Shown here: one piece after another, positions 30,234 through 39,590 of the stretch
Layout: the number at the start of each line of letters is the position of its first letter
How positions within the stretch are numbered: position 1 is the first letter of the stretch
DNA from: Hoylesella saccharolytica JCM 17484
GTDB lineage: Bacteria > Bacteroidota > Bacteroidia > Bacteroidales > Bacteroidaceae
Assembly: GCF_000614205.1 (NCBI RefSeq)
Contig: NZ_BAKN01000003.1
Coordinates: forward strand, 98,231-162,230
Direction of reading: 5' to 3'
DNA: 64,000 nt
Notes under the pieces: generated by a model
Database searches by the model: none
Seen by the model: the letters and a program-made list of their open reading frames with translations, nothing else
What the model was told of the DNA's origin: nothing
Translations under genes and position numbers: made by a program

Positions 30234-31058
30234 TTATTCGGCATCATCTTTTGTCTTACGAGTAGTACGTTTACGTTTCGGCTTCTCTTCTACCACCGGT
30301 TGCGTGGTTTTAACACCTGCCAATTCAGGGTCAACAATAATTCTTCCGCAATACTCGCACACAATAACTTTCTTATGCATCTTCACATCCAGTTGTCGCT
30401 GTGGTGGTATTTTATTAAAACAACCACCACATGCATCGCGCTGTACATAGACAATCCCCAACCCATTGCGAGCATTTTTACGAATACGTTTAAAACTTCC
30501 CAGAAGACGAGGTTCAATCTTTGTTTCCAAGGTTTTAGCCTTATCTTTTAGTTTTTCTTCTTCTTCTTTCGTTTCAAGCATAATCTCATCCAGTTCGCTT
30601 TTCTTCTGTGCAAGGTCGCTTTCACGATCTTTAATTACAGTTTCGTTTGCTGACAAATCACGCTCACACTCATCAATACGAATTAAAGCCTCTTTAATTT
30701 TTTTGTTGCAAAGCTCGATTTCTAATGTCTGAAATTCAATTTCCTTGGTCAACGTATCATACTCGCGATTGTTCTTTACATCTTCAAGTTGCTTGTTGTA
30801 CCTTTCTACGCTAGCTTGCGCCTCTGCAATTTCGGCCTTCTTTTGCGAAACAGCACTCTTAAAATCGCGTATTTCGTTTTTAATTTTTTCAATACGGGTA
30901 GTAAGTCCTTCTATCTCATCTTCCAAGTCTTGTACTTCTAAAGGCAACTCACCTCTTAATGCACGTTTCTCGTCAATGGCCGATAAGGTAGTCTGCAACT
31001 GATAAAGAGCTTTTAATTTCTCTTCCACCGACAAATCTGTAGAATCTTTTTTTGCCAT
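30234..31058 (-). CDS. Coiled-coil zinc-ribbon protein (C4-type)
   Basis: 274 aa. Residues up to about 190 form a long charged coiled coil. The C-terminal part has a C4 zinc ribbon, CGGC and CEYC, then a basic tail (KPKRKRTTRKTK). This is the CT398/FlgZ-like family, with proposed nucleic-acid or complex-assembly roles and no settled function. I chose the ATG at 31058 (MAKKDSTDL), because upstream codons overlap the Nif3-like gene. It follows that gene by 14 bp. Confidence 0.88.
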   Translation of the reverse strand: MAKKDSTDLSVEEKLKALYQLQTTLSAIDEKRALRGELPLEVQDLEDEIEGLTTRIEKIKNEIRDFKSAVSQKKAEIAEAQASVERYNKQLEDVKNNREYDTLTKEIEFQTLEIELCNKKIKEALIRIDECERDLSANETVIKDRESDLAQKKSELDEIMLETKEEEEKLKDKAKTLETKIEPRLLGSFKRIRKNARNGLGIVYVQRDACGGCFNKIPPQRQLDVKMHKKVIVCEYCGRIIVDPELAGVKTTQPVVEEKPKRKRTTRKTKDDAE

Positions 31059-31072
31059 AATTTCGTTATAAG

Positions 31073-31888
31073 TTATAAATAGATTATAGGATTGGTACAA
31101 ATCTGTGTAAGATAACATCTTACCCCCTTGCAACGCTCCTCGATTATTGATTTAAATATTTCGTTTGTAAACTGCTCACTCTGATAATGCCCTATCACAG
31201 CAAGCTGTATTTCCTGATCATGTCCAAAGAAATCATGATAGTGCATCTCACCTGTAACAAAGGCGTCAACGTGCGCCGACAAGGCATCTGTTAAAAGAAA
31301 AGCTCCTGCTCCACCACATAAGGCCACGCTTTGGATATCTCTGTGTAAAAGCTGATTACACATCACACTTTCTACATGAAATGTCTGTTTAAGCATGGAA
31401 ACAAATTGTTGGGCCGGCATTGATTGACTAAAATAGCCAATAACACCCGAAGCTCCCTCTGCAACCATCTTTTCTCCATTGCCAAGAACAACCTGCACAG
31501 TTTTCCTTTCACCTAAAAACTGCACATTTGTTAAACCCATTTTTTCGGCAATTTTGAAATTGACGCCTCCGCGAACATTGTCTATATTGGTATGCATCGA
31601 AATAATCGCAATTTTATGTTCTATTGCTTTTATCACAATGCGTTGCACAAAATCAGCCCCACAGATCTGGGATAGCTTATGAAATATTAACGGATGATGA
31701 GACACGATGACATTGCAGCCCAATGCAATGGCTTCATCAATGATAGTCTCAGTTACGTCTAGACACAATAAAGCCCCTGATACTTCCGCCTCTGTTAATC
31801 CTACTTGTAAGCCGGCATTATCAAATCCTTCTTGCAAGGGCAGAGGCGCGAATTGTTCAAGGGCATCAAGCACTTCTTTTATCTTCAC
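31073..31888 (-). CDS. Nif3-like dinuclear metal-centre protein
   Basis: 271 aa. Homologue of NIF3/YbgI proteins, which form hexameric rings with a two-metal site; physiological role is unsettled. Metal-site segments are visible: SHHPLIFH, ISMHTNID, FVTGEMHYHD and IGHYQSEQF. I placed the start at GTG 31888 (homologues begin xKIKEVLDAL), which also lies about 20 nt past the likely start of transcription from a TAACTTTG at 31922-31915. ATGs at 31927 or 31945 remain possible. It is in an operon with the zinc-ribbon gene, as is usual. Confidence 0.87.
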   Translation of the reverse strand: MKIKEVLDALEQFAPLPLQEGFDNAGLQVGLTEAEVSGALLCLDVTETIIDEAIALGCNVIVSHHPLIFHKLSQICGADFVQRIVIKAIEHKIAIISMHTNIDNVRGGVNFKIAEKMGLTNVQFLGERKTVQVVLGNGEKMVAEGASGVIGYFSQSMPAQQFVSMLKQTFHVESVMCNQLLHRDIQSVALCGGAGAFLLTDALSAHVDAFVTGEMHYHDFFGHDQEIQLAVIGHYQSEQFTNEIFKSIIEERCKGVRCYLTQICTNPIIYL

Positions 31889-32143
31889 GCTATAGATAGC
31901 TAAAAATTGTGATGCAAAGTTACACATTATTATATTATAATACAAAGATAACTAGTAACAATTACCTATTTTTAACCAGATATACCGAATTAGGCTATCT
32001 TCTCAATTCTAATGAAAGTTTTGGAAAACTCACAAAAGGTATAAACCAAGACACTAAAAAATAATTAAATTTGCAAATACATAAAACTAAACAAAAACCT
32101 AAAAGCATAGACTTGACATCCAACTGTTCAGAATAATTATCTT

Positions 32144-32151
32144 TATCTTTG
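32144..32151 (+). promoter_or_regulatory. -7 element upstream of the barrel-protein gene
   Basis: TATCTTTG, 40 bp before the ATG at 32192. No exact -33 element. A degenerate AAAAGCATAG unit of the 22-bp repeat family lies just upstream at 32101. Confidence 0.45.
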
Positions 32152-32191
32152 CAATCAAAATAAATAAAAACGAACAATAACTATAGACAAG

Positions 32192-33091
32192 ATGATGGTT
32201 CAGAAGACAATATTGGAACACTATTCCCACAATAAGAAAAATAGCAATACGTTTTTTTACCTATTTATATTGCTATTTCAACAAATCTATAAAGAGAATT
32301 CATGCATAAGACAACGATACACTTATCTATTATTTTGCATCATAATGTCACTTCCAACACAAGCACAAATGCTTTTCTCCGAAAATTTGACAATGAGTAT
32401 CGACAGCACAAAAAGTATACAAGGTTCACTACAACCTGTACTCGATTTCAAAACTGAGAAAGAAAATGTACTCACACTTAAAAATACAGCCAATCTTAAC
32501 CTGTTAATCAATAGAAATCGCGTGGTGAATCTCATCAATAAACTAGAATTTTCAACTTATGGAAAGAAAATTACGGTGAGTGGAGGCTATGTGCATGCCG
32601 AATATCGTTATTTACTTCACCATGCTTTTGAAGTTTATCCTTATGTAGAATCGCAATGGGCAGGCAGTCGCGGTATGACATTTAAAGTTTCTACAGGGTT
32701 ACAATCACGCTATCGACTGGTAAACTCTGAACACTGTCTCATGTTTGCAGCTATAGGTTTATTTTATGAATTTGAAAAATGGGAATATCCCAACCCACCT
32801 ACAGGTACCAACGACCACGCTTATAGCCGCAGCATAAAAAGTCATTTATCACTTAGTTTTAGACATTCACTCGGAGAACATTGGGAACTAACTACTACCG
32901 CTATTCACCAAGCTAAACCAGATAGTTATCTCAAAAGTGCCAGATTAGGTGGCGCAATAGACCTTACCTATCATATCACCCCCAAAATAGGTATTCGGGG
33001 TACCTATCGTATTATTTATGATACGACCCCGATCGTGGCCGTACGCAAAGATTATAATACTGTTGATGCAGGTATCGACATATCCTTCTAA
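32192..33091 (+). CDS. Outer-membrane beta-barrel protein, DUF481-like
   Basis: Up to 299 aa. The body from MLFSENLTMSIDSTKS on shows amphipathic strands and an aromatic C-terminus (AGIDISF), the pattern of DUF481-type outer-membrane proteins. A signal-like segment (RYTYLLFCIIMSLPTQAQ) ends at residue 60, which is too deep. The real start may lie near 32301, with one base lost close to the ATG at 32302, or be a non-ATG codon. Substrate and role are unknown. Confidence 0.7.
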   Translation: MMVQKTILEHYSHNKKNSNTFFYLFILLFQQIYKENSCIRQRYTYLLFCIIMSLPTQAQMLFSENLTMSIDSTKSIQGSLQPVLDFKTEKENVLTLKNTANLNLLINRNRVVNLINKLEFSTYGKKITVSGGYVHAEYRYLLHHAFEVYPYVESQWAGSRGMTFKVSTGLQSRYRLVNSEHCLMFAAIGLFYEFEKWEYPNPPTGTNDHAYSRSIKSHLSLSFRHSLGEHWELTTTAIHQAKPDSYLKSARLGGAIDLTYHITPKIGIRGTYRIIYDTTPIVAVRKDYNTVDAGIDISF

Positions 33092-33372
33092 AGACATAGA
33101 CAAGCCACATTCACACATTACCATTTTAGTACTTTCCGTTGCTTCACACTTATAGTTATATTCCATAATTTCTCTGCCTATGCGCTGATAATCGTTTATT
33201 GGAATGTAGCACGATAAGTGTATTAAAAATTTATTTGATCTCTTTCCATAATTATGATGAAAGATTAAATATATTAAATAATTCACATCTTAACCTAAAA
33301 CCTGTTTATTTTTAATCTTAACGAAGCCTATCGTTTAGGTTTTTGAAAAAGAAAATAAAGCTACAAAATACC

Positions 33373-33482
33373 CAAAACATAGAGTAAAAGTTCTAAAACC
33401 TATGCTTTTGAAGCTCAAAAGCATAGGTTTTGTATCTTCAAAGCATAACTTTCAGAGATTCAAAGCTATGCTTTTACAACAA
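33373..33482. repeat. 22-bp-period repeat array B (5 units)
   Basis: Units start at 33373, 33395, 33417, 33439 and 33461, exactly 22 bp apart. Cores include AAAACCTATGCTTTTG, AAAAGCATAGGTTTTG (its near reverse complement) and CAAAGCTATGCTTTTA, each with six variable bases after it. The first unit is the most degenerate. Confidence 0.85.
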
Positions 33483-33851
33483 CTAAATAAGTCTTTTCCG
33501 TAGATAAAAGACGATAAATTCAACCCCAACAGAAAGGAGATAAAAAGATAAGATATTGATAAATAATATTTTATGTAAGTACAATAAAGTTGTTTGTATA
33601 TAACTGAAAATAGACAGTAAAACAAAACACATTTACCGCTCTCCTATTCTGTGTGTTAACAAATTTAAAATATTTGTTTTTCAGGAATATATTTTGCTAT
33701 CATAAGTGTTTCATACCGATAGCCTCATTGTAACTTCTATATAGTAAAAAGTGTATTGTTACATCTGAGAGACGTCCCAAACACAAAGTTTAAAACTAAA
33801 AAACATTCAATGTATGGATATAATAAATTATCTAAATATTTCAGAACATCT

Positions 33852-33881
33852 TTTGTTTATCAGAATTAAATAGTACATTTG
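33852..33881 (+). promoter_or_regulatory. Promoter of the putative metal-acquisition operon
   Basis: -33 TTTG (33852-33855), 18-bp spacer, -7 TACATTTG (33874-33881). The roughly 75-nt leader after it contains two hairpins with matching arms: TCCTT-AAGGA (33896-33910) and TCCTTT-AAAGGA (33929-33943). Confidence 0.6.
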
Positions 33882-33959
33882 CACCCAATCACATGTCCTT
33901 TTACGAAGGATATGAAAGATTAAAAGGGTCCTTTCTAAAAGGAAAATGTATCTATTGTT

Positions 33960-34283
33960 ATGAATAATAATAAGCATATAAAAAGAATTTCTGCTTGGAT
34001 ATTGCTTGCAATATTCACGTCTGTGCTTATTATCAAAGATTTTCACTCGCATCATGAAGAAGAAGGTGTCAGATCGCATGTGGTAGACGATGGAACAATG
34101 CCCATAGTAAAGGCAACATGTTTTGTCTGCGACTTTTCTCTTTATAAAGCAAGTACGCCGAAGATACAGACATTTAAGCCTTTGGTTTGCGTGGTTATTT
34201 GTACTCCTTATATCATTACTGAACAAATTGTTTACCGCCATATTGATGCTGTAAACAGTCATTCACCACCTTTCAAGGCCTAG
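33960..34283 (+). CDS. Small His-rich membrane-anchored protein
   Basis: 107 aa. One N-terminal hydrophobic segment (ISAWILLAIFTSVLIIKDF) is followed by a His/Glu cluster FHSHHEEEG, then CFVCDFSLYKA and a second hydrophobic part. The His cluster and CxxC would suit metal or heme handling, which is inference. It precedes a TonB-dependent receptor by 226 bp. I do not recognise a named family with certainty. Confidence 0.7.
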   Translation: MNNNKHIKRISAWILLAIFTSVLIIKDFHSHHEEEGVRSHVVDDGTMPIVKATCFVCDFSLYKASTPKIQTFKPLVCVVICTPYIITEQIVYRHIDAVNSHSPPFKA

Positions 34284-34509
34284 TACATTTCTAATAAACA
34301 ACCCTATATCAGCTTTAAAATGAAATACGGAGATATCTAAATTTCTGTTCTTATTTCTGTCATTACTTTTTACAATAAGGTTATACAATAGTTGATAATG
34401 AGGGTACGTTTTCACCTTTAATTTATTAATAAAACGATAATCGAAAGTGTGAATAGTTTGTTTTAGTAAGCAAGCATTTCACATAAAGCTATCGGTATAT
34501 TATACATTT

Positions 34510-36675
34510 ATGTATAAAACGTTTTTCTTATTTTTGATGTTGGCTGCAGTACCGGCGCTACATGCGCAACGAAGAGTCACCGACAGAAACGACGAAAAGA
34601 TATATGCGACGGATACTGACACGATAAAAACAGTTTCTAAAAAGCAGAATCGAAAATCTGCTTTAAGTAAAGAACAAACCATAAAAGAAATTATCGTCAC
34701 CGGTGAACGCCAGCAAGCCAGCGTAAACAGCGTAAGCGACAAGATAGGCGAAAACCTTATCGACCGCTCTATGGGCAAATCGCTTGCATCCATTCTTGAA
34801 CATGTTAGTGGAGTAAGCTCCATTCAGACGGGAACAACGGTGGCCAAACCCGTTATCAACGGCATGTATGGTAACCGAATACTCATCGTTAACAATGGAG
34901 CACGACAGACTGGACAGCAATGGGGAGCCGACCATGCACCCGAAATAGACCAAAACAGCAGTGGTGTTATCGAGGTTATCAAGGGTGCAGAGTCTGTAAG
35001 GTATGGCTCTGAGGCACTTGGAGGAATTATCGTGATGAACCAAAAGGCACTGCCTTACGGACAGTCAGGCGTTTCTGGCCATTTACGAACACTCTATGGT
35101 AGCAATGGTAAGCGCTATTCTGTTGTGGCACAAGCCGAGGGGACAATGCCTTTCAGCAATAGTTTGGCTTGGCGACTGCAAGGAACCTACGCCAATTCGG
35201 GTGACCAAAGCACGGCCAAATACTTGCTCAACAACACCGGTTATCGCGAACACGACTTCTCGGCATCATTGGGTTACAAGTATAACGCCCTTAAATTGGA
35301 AGGCTATTACAGCATGTACAACTTAAAATTGGGCGTTTTGCCTAGTGCACAAATGGGCAGCGAAGACTTGTTAAAGCAGCGTATAGAACTTGGACAGCCG
35401 GTGGAAATATCCCCATACACTAGGCATATCGACTACCCTTTCCAGCATATTGTTCACCATACGGCCATCGGTAAGGCGTTTTTCGATGCAGGCAAGTACG
35501 GCAATTTCCAATGGCAGACCGCCTTTCAGTACGATGACCGCAAGGAAAACCGCATCCGCAGGATGAACCTTTCGAATATTCCTGCTGTTAGTATGTACCT
35601 TACTTCGTTTCAAAACCAACTGAAATGGAATTTGGCCTACAACAGATGGAATACCGAGGCAGGCGCATCTTACTTGCACATACGTAACCGCAACCAAGGG
35701 GGAACAGGTGTTGTGCCGCTTATCCCTAACTACACCGAGTACGACTTGGGCATTTATGCCATACAGAAGTATCGCCATGAGAATTGGACGGCAGAAGCTG
35801 GCATACGCTTTGACAACCAAGAAACGCGTGCATCTGGCTACGACTACACCGGCAAGCTTTATGGAGGACACCACGTTTTCAGTAACCTCTCGTACAATCT
35901 TGGTACAAGCTATCGCTTTAACGAGCAGTGGAAACTAACCTCTAACTTAGGTTTGGCGTGGCGTGCACCACACGTGCACGAGCTTTACAGCAATGGAAAC
36001 GAGCTGGGTTCAGGCATGTTCGTCATGGGCGACTCAACCATGCACTCTGAACAGAGCACAAAATGGGTCACTTCGCTATCCTATCGCTCTGCCTTTGCAG
36101 AGGTTAAGGTAGATGCCTACCTGCAATGGATAAACGGTTACATCTACGACGAGCCAGAAAGAGGCAAGTATATCACGGTGATCTCAGGTTCTTATCCACT
36201 GTTCCAATACAAGCAAACCGACGCTTTTTTCCGCGGAATAGACTTCGATGTGCGGCTAAAACCCATGCAACACTTGGAGTATCACCTGCTATCTGGCCTT
36301 ATCTGGGCCAACGAAAAGCGAACAGGTAACTACCTGCCTTATATCCCCTCGGCACGATTCGACCACGACCTAACGTGGGAAGACATCCGCATAGGAAAAG
36401 GTAACGCATGGTTGCAATTGAAGCACAGGCTGGTTTTAAAGCAGACGCGCTTTAACCCCGCGAGCGACCTTATCGACTTTACGCCTCCCACATACAACCT
36501 CTTCGGGTTTGAGGCAGGCATCGAATGGCCACTTAGCGAACGGAATAAGTTGCGTATACTTTTGGCTACCGACAACCTCTTTAATAAAGAATATAAGGAA
36601 TACACCAACCGCTCGCGTTATTACGCCCACGATATGGGGCGCGATATACGATTCTCCATCGGCTGGTTCTTCTAA
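34510..36675 (+). CDS. TonB-dependent outer-membrane receptor
   Basis: 721 aa with a signal peptide (MYKTFFLFLMLAAVPALHAQ), a TonB-box-like IKEIIVTGERQ, a plug domain (GKSLASILEHVSGVSS, GNRILIVNNGARQTGQQWG, VIEVIKGAESVRYGSEALGG) and a 22-strand-type barrel ending IRFSIGWFF. It lacks the carboxypeptidase-like domain of SusC glycan receptors, so a metal chelate, heme or metal ion is a likelier ligand. The neighbours, a His-rich small protein and a His-containing lipoprotein, support this. The ligand is not determined. Confidence 0.92.
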   Translation: MYKTFFLFLMLAAVPALHAQRRVTDRNDEKIYATDTDTIKTVSKKQNRKSALSKEQTIKEIIVTGERQQASVNSVSDKIGENLIDRSMGKSLASILEHVSGVSSIQTGTTVAKPVINGMYGNRILIVNNGARQTGQQWGADHAPEIDQNSSGVIEVIKGAESVRYGSEALGGIIVMNQKALPYGQSGVSGHLRTLYGSNGKRYSVVAQAEGTMPFSNSLAWRLQGTYANSGDQSTAKYLLNNTGYREHDFSASLGYKYNALKLEGYYSMYNLKLGVLPSAQMGSEDLLKQRIELGQPVEISPYTRHIDYPFQHIVHHTAIGKAFFDAGKYGNFQWQTAFQYDDRKENRIRRMNLSNIPAVSMYLTSFQNQLKWNLAYNRWNTEAGASYLHIRNRNQGGTGVVPLIPNYTEYDLGIYAIQKYRHENWTAEAGIRFDNQETRASGYDYTGKLYGGHHVFSNLSYNLGTSYRFNEQWKLTSNLGLAWRAPHVHELYSNGNELGSGMFVMGDSTMHSEQSTKWVTSLSYRSAFAEVKVDAYLQWINGYIYDEPERGKYITVISGSYPLFQYKQTDAFFRGIDFDVRLKPMQHLEYHLLSGLIWANEKRTGNYLPYIPSARFDHDLTWEDIRIGKGNAWLQLKHRLVLKQTRFNPASDLIDFTPPTYNLFGFEAGIEWPLSERNKLRILLATDNLFNKEYKEYTNRSRYYAHDMGRDIRFSIGWFF

Positions 36676-36718
36676 AAACAATAAACATTAACAATTAAAC
36701 AACAAAACTAATAAGGTT

Positions 36719-37753
36719 ATGAAAAAGAATTTTTTCAAATCAATGCTGGCACTATCTTGTGCGGCATTATTCGCACTAGCATTCACAGCTTGCGACAACA
36801 ACGTGGACACACCCGTAAAAGAAACAGACCACAAACTGCACGAAGACCCTACAAAGGTAACTGTGCAGCTGGTTCAAGGGCACATGCACGCCAATTGGCT
36901 TTATGTTGACACAGAAGGAGGGTTCCACCAAGACTCTGAATCGAAGGCCAAATACCTGAAACGCATCCAAGAAATAACCTACGAGGTAAAGCCCGGTAAA
37001 GGTTGGACACTAGCAGAAGGCAGCGCCGACAAGTTCTATGTGGTGAAAGCACACGATTATAGTGAGAAAAAAGGTTTCGAGAATCCTGCCCCCGTTTATC
37101 TTTTGTTTATCAAGTACTATAACGCCAAAGGCGAATATATAAACGGACAATTTGTGACGAATGGTCAAGATGCTATTCACCAACACTTCTTTACGGTTGA
37201 AAACGTGAAAGAGATGATGAGTGGAAAGGAAATAGCCAGTAAGCCCAACACCCCCGACTACATCGATTATAAGTACACAGACACAACGCCTTGGGACAAG
37301 ACTGTGAAATACGATGGTGCCAAACTCACAGGAAAGACTAACCCCATAGGGTTTAAAGGTGTGATGAAATTCTTAAAAGACGATGTGACTATGGACTTCC
37401 GCATTAGGCTCTATCATGGATTTAAAGGAAAGAAAGACCCTCGGACGGGTGAATTCAGTCCCTATTATCGTTTCTCGCCCATGCAGTTGCAGCAGGGAAC
37501 CTGGGATATAAACTTCACGGTTCCGGTGGTGGTGTATGCTGATAGGGAAGATTACATCGACGAAGAAGCCTTTAAGGAGGACATGGACATTGATAATTTC
37601 CCGGTGAATGGTTTTAAAGAAGACCTAAGTAACAAGTTGATTAACCGTATCATGAAAGCCTTTAACCTCTCGTGGACCGAGGCTCTTCGCGATTATCACA
37701 TGTCTATTTTCACAACTGCACCACATGACTTAGGTAAAGGTATTTGGCTGTAA
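36719..37753 (+). CDS. Surface lipoprotein partner of the TonB receptor
   Basis: 344 aa with a lipoprotein signal ending LAFTAC, so Cys near residue 25 is lipidated. The mature part has several histidine groups (DHKLHED, GHMHANW, HQHFF) and no known catalytic motif. It lies 43 bp after the receptor gene and ends the operon at a strong terminator, so it probably captures ligand for the receptor. The family name is unknown to me. Confidence 0.82.
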   Translation: MKKNFFKSMLALSCAALFALAFTACDNNVDTPVKETDHKLHEDPTKVTVQLVQGHMHANWLYVDTEGGFHQDSESKAKYLKRIQEITYEVKPGKGWTLAEGSADKFYVVKAHDYSEKKGFENPAPVYLLFIKYYNAKGEYINGQFVTNGQDAIHQHFFTVENVKEMMSGKEIASKPNTPDYIDYKYTDTTPWDKTVKYDGAKLTGKTNPIGFKGVMKFLKDDVTMDFRIRLYHGFKGKKDPRTGEFSPYYRFSPMQLQQGTWDINFTVPVVVYADREDYIDEEAFKEDMDIDNFPVNGFKEDLSNKLINRIMKAFNLSWTEALRDYHMSIFTTAPHDLGKGIWL

Positions 37754-37790
37754 TCCTTGACATGCCTTATAGACATGCACCATTATAAAA

Positions 37791-37827
37791 ATAACGTGCG
37801 TTTCGATATAAACGAAACGCACGTTAT
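37791..37827. terminator. Terminator between the TonB operon and oxyR
   Basis: Perfect 15-bp arms ATAACGTGCGTTTCG (37791-37805) and complement (37813-37827), 7-nt loop. It lies between converging genes. Confidence 0.85.
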
Positions 37828-37871
37828 TATTATTCCCTAACATAGAAACAGGCTATCAGGAGATAACCTTA

Positions 37872-38798
37872 TTATATCTTTTTCTGCGTCTGCCTCAACG
37901 TCAGCATGTCCTTAGGTATGCTCGCTTGTATCTCTTCAACAAGCAGGCTGCGCAGTGTTTTGCGAATAAAGTTCTTGCCTGTTATCATCACAATCTCGCG
38001 TGTTGGCACAGGAATAGCAAAGGGGCGCACCAAACGTCGCTGTTCATCCTCTAATTGATATACAGCCAACTCTGGGATAAAGGTTATCCCTTTTCCACTC
38101 TCCACAATACGCATAAATGTTTCGATACTGCCTAGACTGTAAGCCTTTTTACTTGTTGCAGCTGCTTTAAGATGACAAAATCTCACTAATTGGTCACGAA
38201 AGCAATGTCCTTCGTCCAACAGCCAGAGATACTCGCCGGTTAAATCCGCCGTTTTGATGTTTTCTTTTTTAAATAGTGTATCTCCCTCAGCTACATAAGC
38301 AAAAAACTGCTCATAAAAAAGATGTTCACTGTGAAAATGATCCATTTCATCGAGTAGAGCAAGAATACCCGCATCAATATCTCCACGCATTAGTCCCCGT
38401 TTAATTTCGTCGGTTTTCATCTCCACGATACGTACATCCATATCAGGATACTTGTTCATCAGTTGCGGGAAAAAGCGAGGAATAAGATATGGAGCAATGG
38501 TTGGTAGAATGCCTATGGTAAAGGTTCCCAACAAAGAATGTTTTTCTTCTTCGATAGTTTCTTTGAGCTTTCGGGCACGCAGCAATACTTTCCATGCCTG
38601 CTCAACAATGCTTTTACCTATCGGTGTGGGTGAAATGGGTTGGCTTTTTCGGTCAAATATCTTGATACCGAGTTCATCTTCCAACTTTTGTACCATAGAA
38701 CTCAATGTGGGTTGGGTAACATTACAATACTCGGCCGCTTTGGCAAAATGCCTGAAACGATACACGGCCATGACATATTCAAGTTGTTGTAGCGTCAT
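37872..38798 (-). CDS. oxyR: Hydrogen-peroxide-sensing regulator OxyR
   Basis: LysR-type activator of peroxide defence. 308 aa from MTLQQLEYV. The N-terminal winged helix (FAKAAEYCNVTQPTLSSMVQKLE) is followed by the effector domain with two redox cysteines in GHCFRDQLVRFC, the spacing of the OxyR disulfide pair. I chose the start at 38798, since the ten extra upstream codons are not family-like. Ferritin, encoded at 44.6 kb, is the kind of gene OxyR controls in Bacteroides, but no link is shown here. Confidence 0.93.
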   Translation of the reverse strand: MTLQQLEYVMAVYRFRHFAKAAEYCNVTQPTLSSMVQKLEDELGIKIFDRKSQPISPTPIGKSIVEQAWKVLLRARKLKETIEEEKHSLLGTFTIGILPTIAPYLIPRFFPQLMNKYPDMDVRIVEMKTDEIKRGLMRGDIDAGILALLDEMDHFHSEHLFYEQFFAYVAEGDTLFKKENIKTADLTGEYLWLLDEGHCFRDQLVRFCHLKAAATSKKAYSLGSIETFMRIVESGKGITFIPELAVYQLEDEQRRLVRPFAIPVPTREIVMITGKNFIRKTLRSLLVEEIQASIPKDMLTLRQTQKKI

Positions 38799-38831
38799 TA
38801 TAACGATGAATTGGTTAAAAATCAACAATAG

Positions 38832-39563
38832 TTATAAGGCAAATCGATAGCCTAGTGTAAATCTTATCACACTGTTGCTACGAAAGTCGCAAGGTACAAG
38901 GATATATTTTCCATCGTTCTTCTCGGCCATCGACTTTTGTGCGACATCAGACAAACCCCAAGAATAACGCGCATCAATAACAAAGTTGCGATACTCGTAA
39001 GAGGCTCCTATCGGAATAGAAATATCGACGCGTTCGAGCTTTGAGGTGATATCGCGTGTTTCATTTTTATTGGTTTTACCATCAAAATAAGTTTGTTCTG
39101 CACGTGTAAGAAAACCCATTTGCACACCGGCATGCAGTGTAAAATGCTCAAACAGATAAAAATGAGCCGAAAGGGGAATATTGATGTATTCTAAAGATAT
39201 CCGATAAGAAGACTGAGAACCGAGGAACTTTATCGAAGGATCCGAAGGATGAAGAATAAGATCTTCTTTGGGATCATACAAATGCTCGGGCATACTGGTA
39301 TAGAAAGCTTTGTTATATCGGTTGCCTTGCACAGAATAATTGGCACCGAGAGAAACACCCAACCATTTCATTGCGCGGAGCTCGACATCGGCACCAACAA
39401 CAAGACCTACTTTAAGTTTCCCTTCTTGGGCTTCAGGAAACTTGGTAAGACTTGACAGATTTACACCCACGTAAGGCTTCACGGTCCATACATCAGTAAG
39501 ATTTTGGCTCTTTGCTAGAGCGGCGATACCTAGAAAGGCAACGAATAAAACTACTTTTTTCAT
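38832..39563 (-). CDS. Outer-membrane beta-barrel protein (PorT-like/OMP_b-brl)
   Basis: 243 aa with a signal peptide ending LAKSQ and eight-strand-type alternation, from VKPYVGVNLSSLTKF to the end VIRFTLGYRFAL. This fits the outer-membrane barrel group PF13568, common in Bacteroidetes, with unknown function. It lies 27 bp after mnmA on the same strand, possibly co-transcribed. Confidence 0.83.
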   Translation of the reverse strand: MKKVVLFVAFLGIAALAKSQNLTDVWTVKPYVGVNLSSLTKFPEAQEGKLKVGLVVGADVELRAMKWLGVSLGANYSVQGNRYNKAFYTSMPEHLYDPKEDLILHPSDPSIKFLGSQSSYRISLEYINIPLSAHFYLFEHFTLHAGVQMGFLTRAEQTYFDGKTNKNETRDITSKLERVDISIPIGASYEYRNFVIDARYSWGLSDVAQKSMAEKNDGKYILVPCDFRSNSVIRFTLGYRFAL

Positions 39564-39590
39564 AACTATTTAAGTTGATATTTCTTTATT

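Larger units (their letters stand above)
33092..33959. other. Intergenic region with 22-bp array and promoter of the metal operon
   Basis: About 870 bp, AT-rich, with no supported gene. It contains the 22-bp-period array B (33373-33482), then about 370 bp without visible structure, a promoter at 33852-33881 and a leader with two small hairpins (33896-33943). Confidence 0.7.

Noticed and set aside
33828..34262. Minus-strand open frame opposite the His-rich protein gene
   Set aside because: It overlaps a plus-strand gene with signal and promoter features and has no recognisable protein character.
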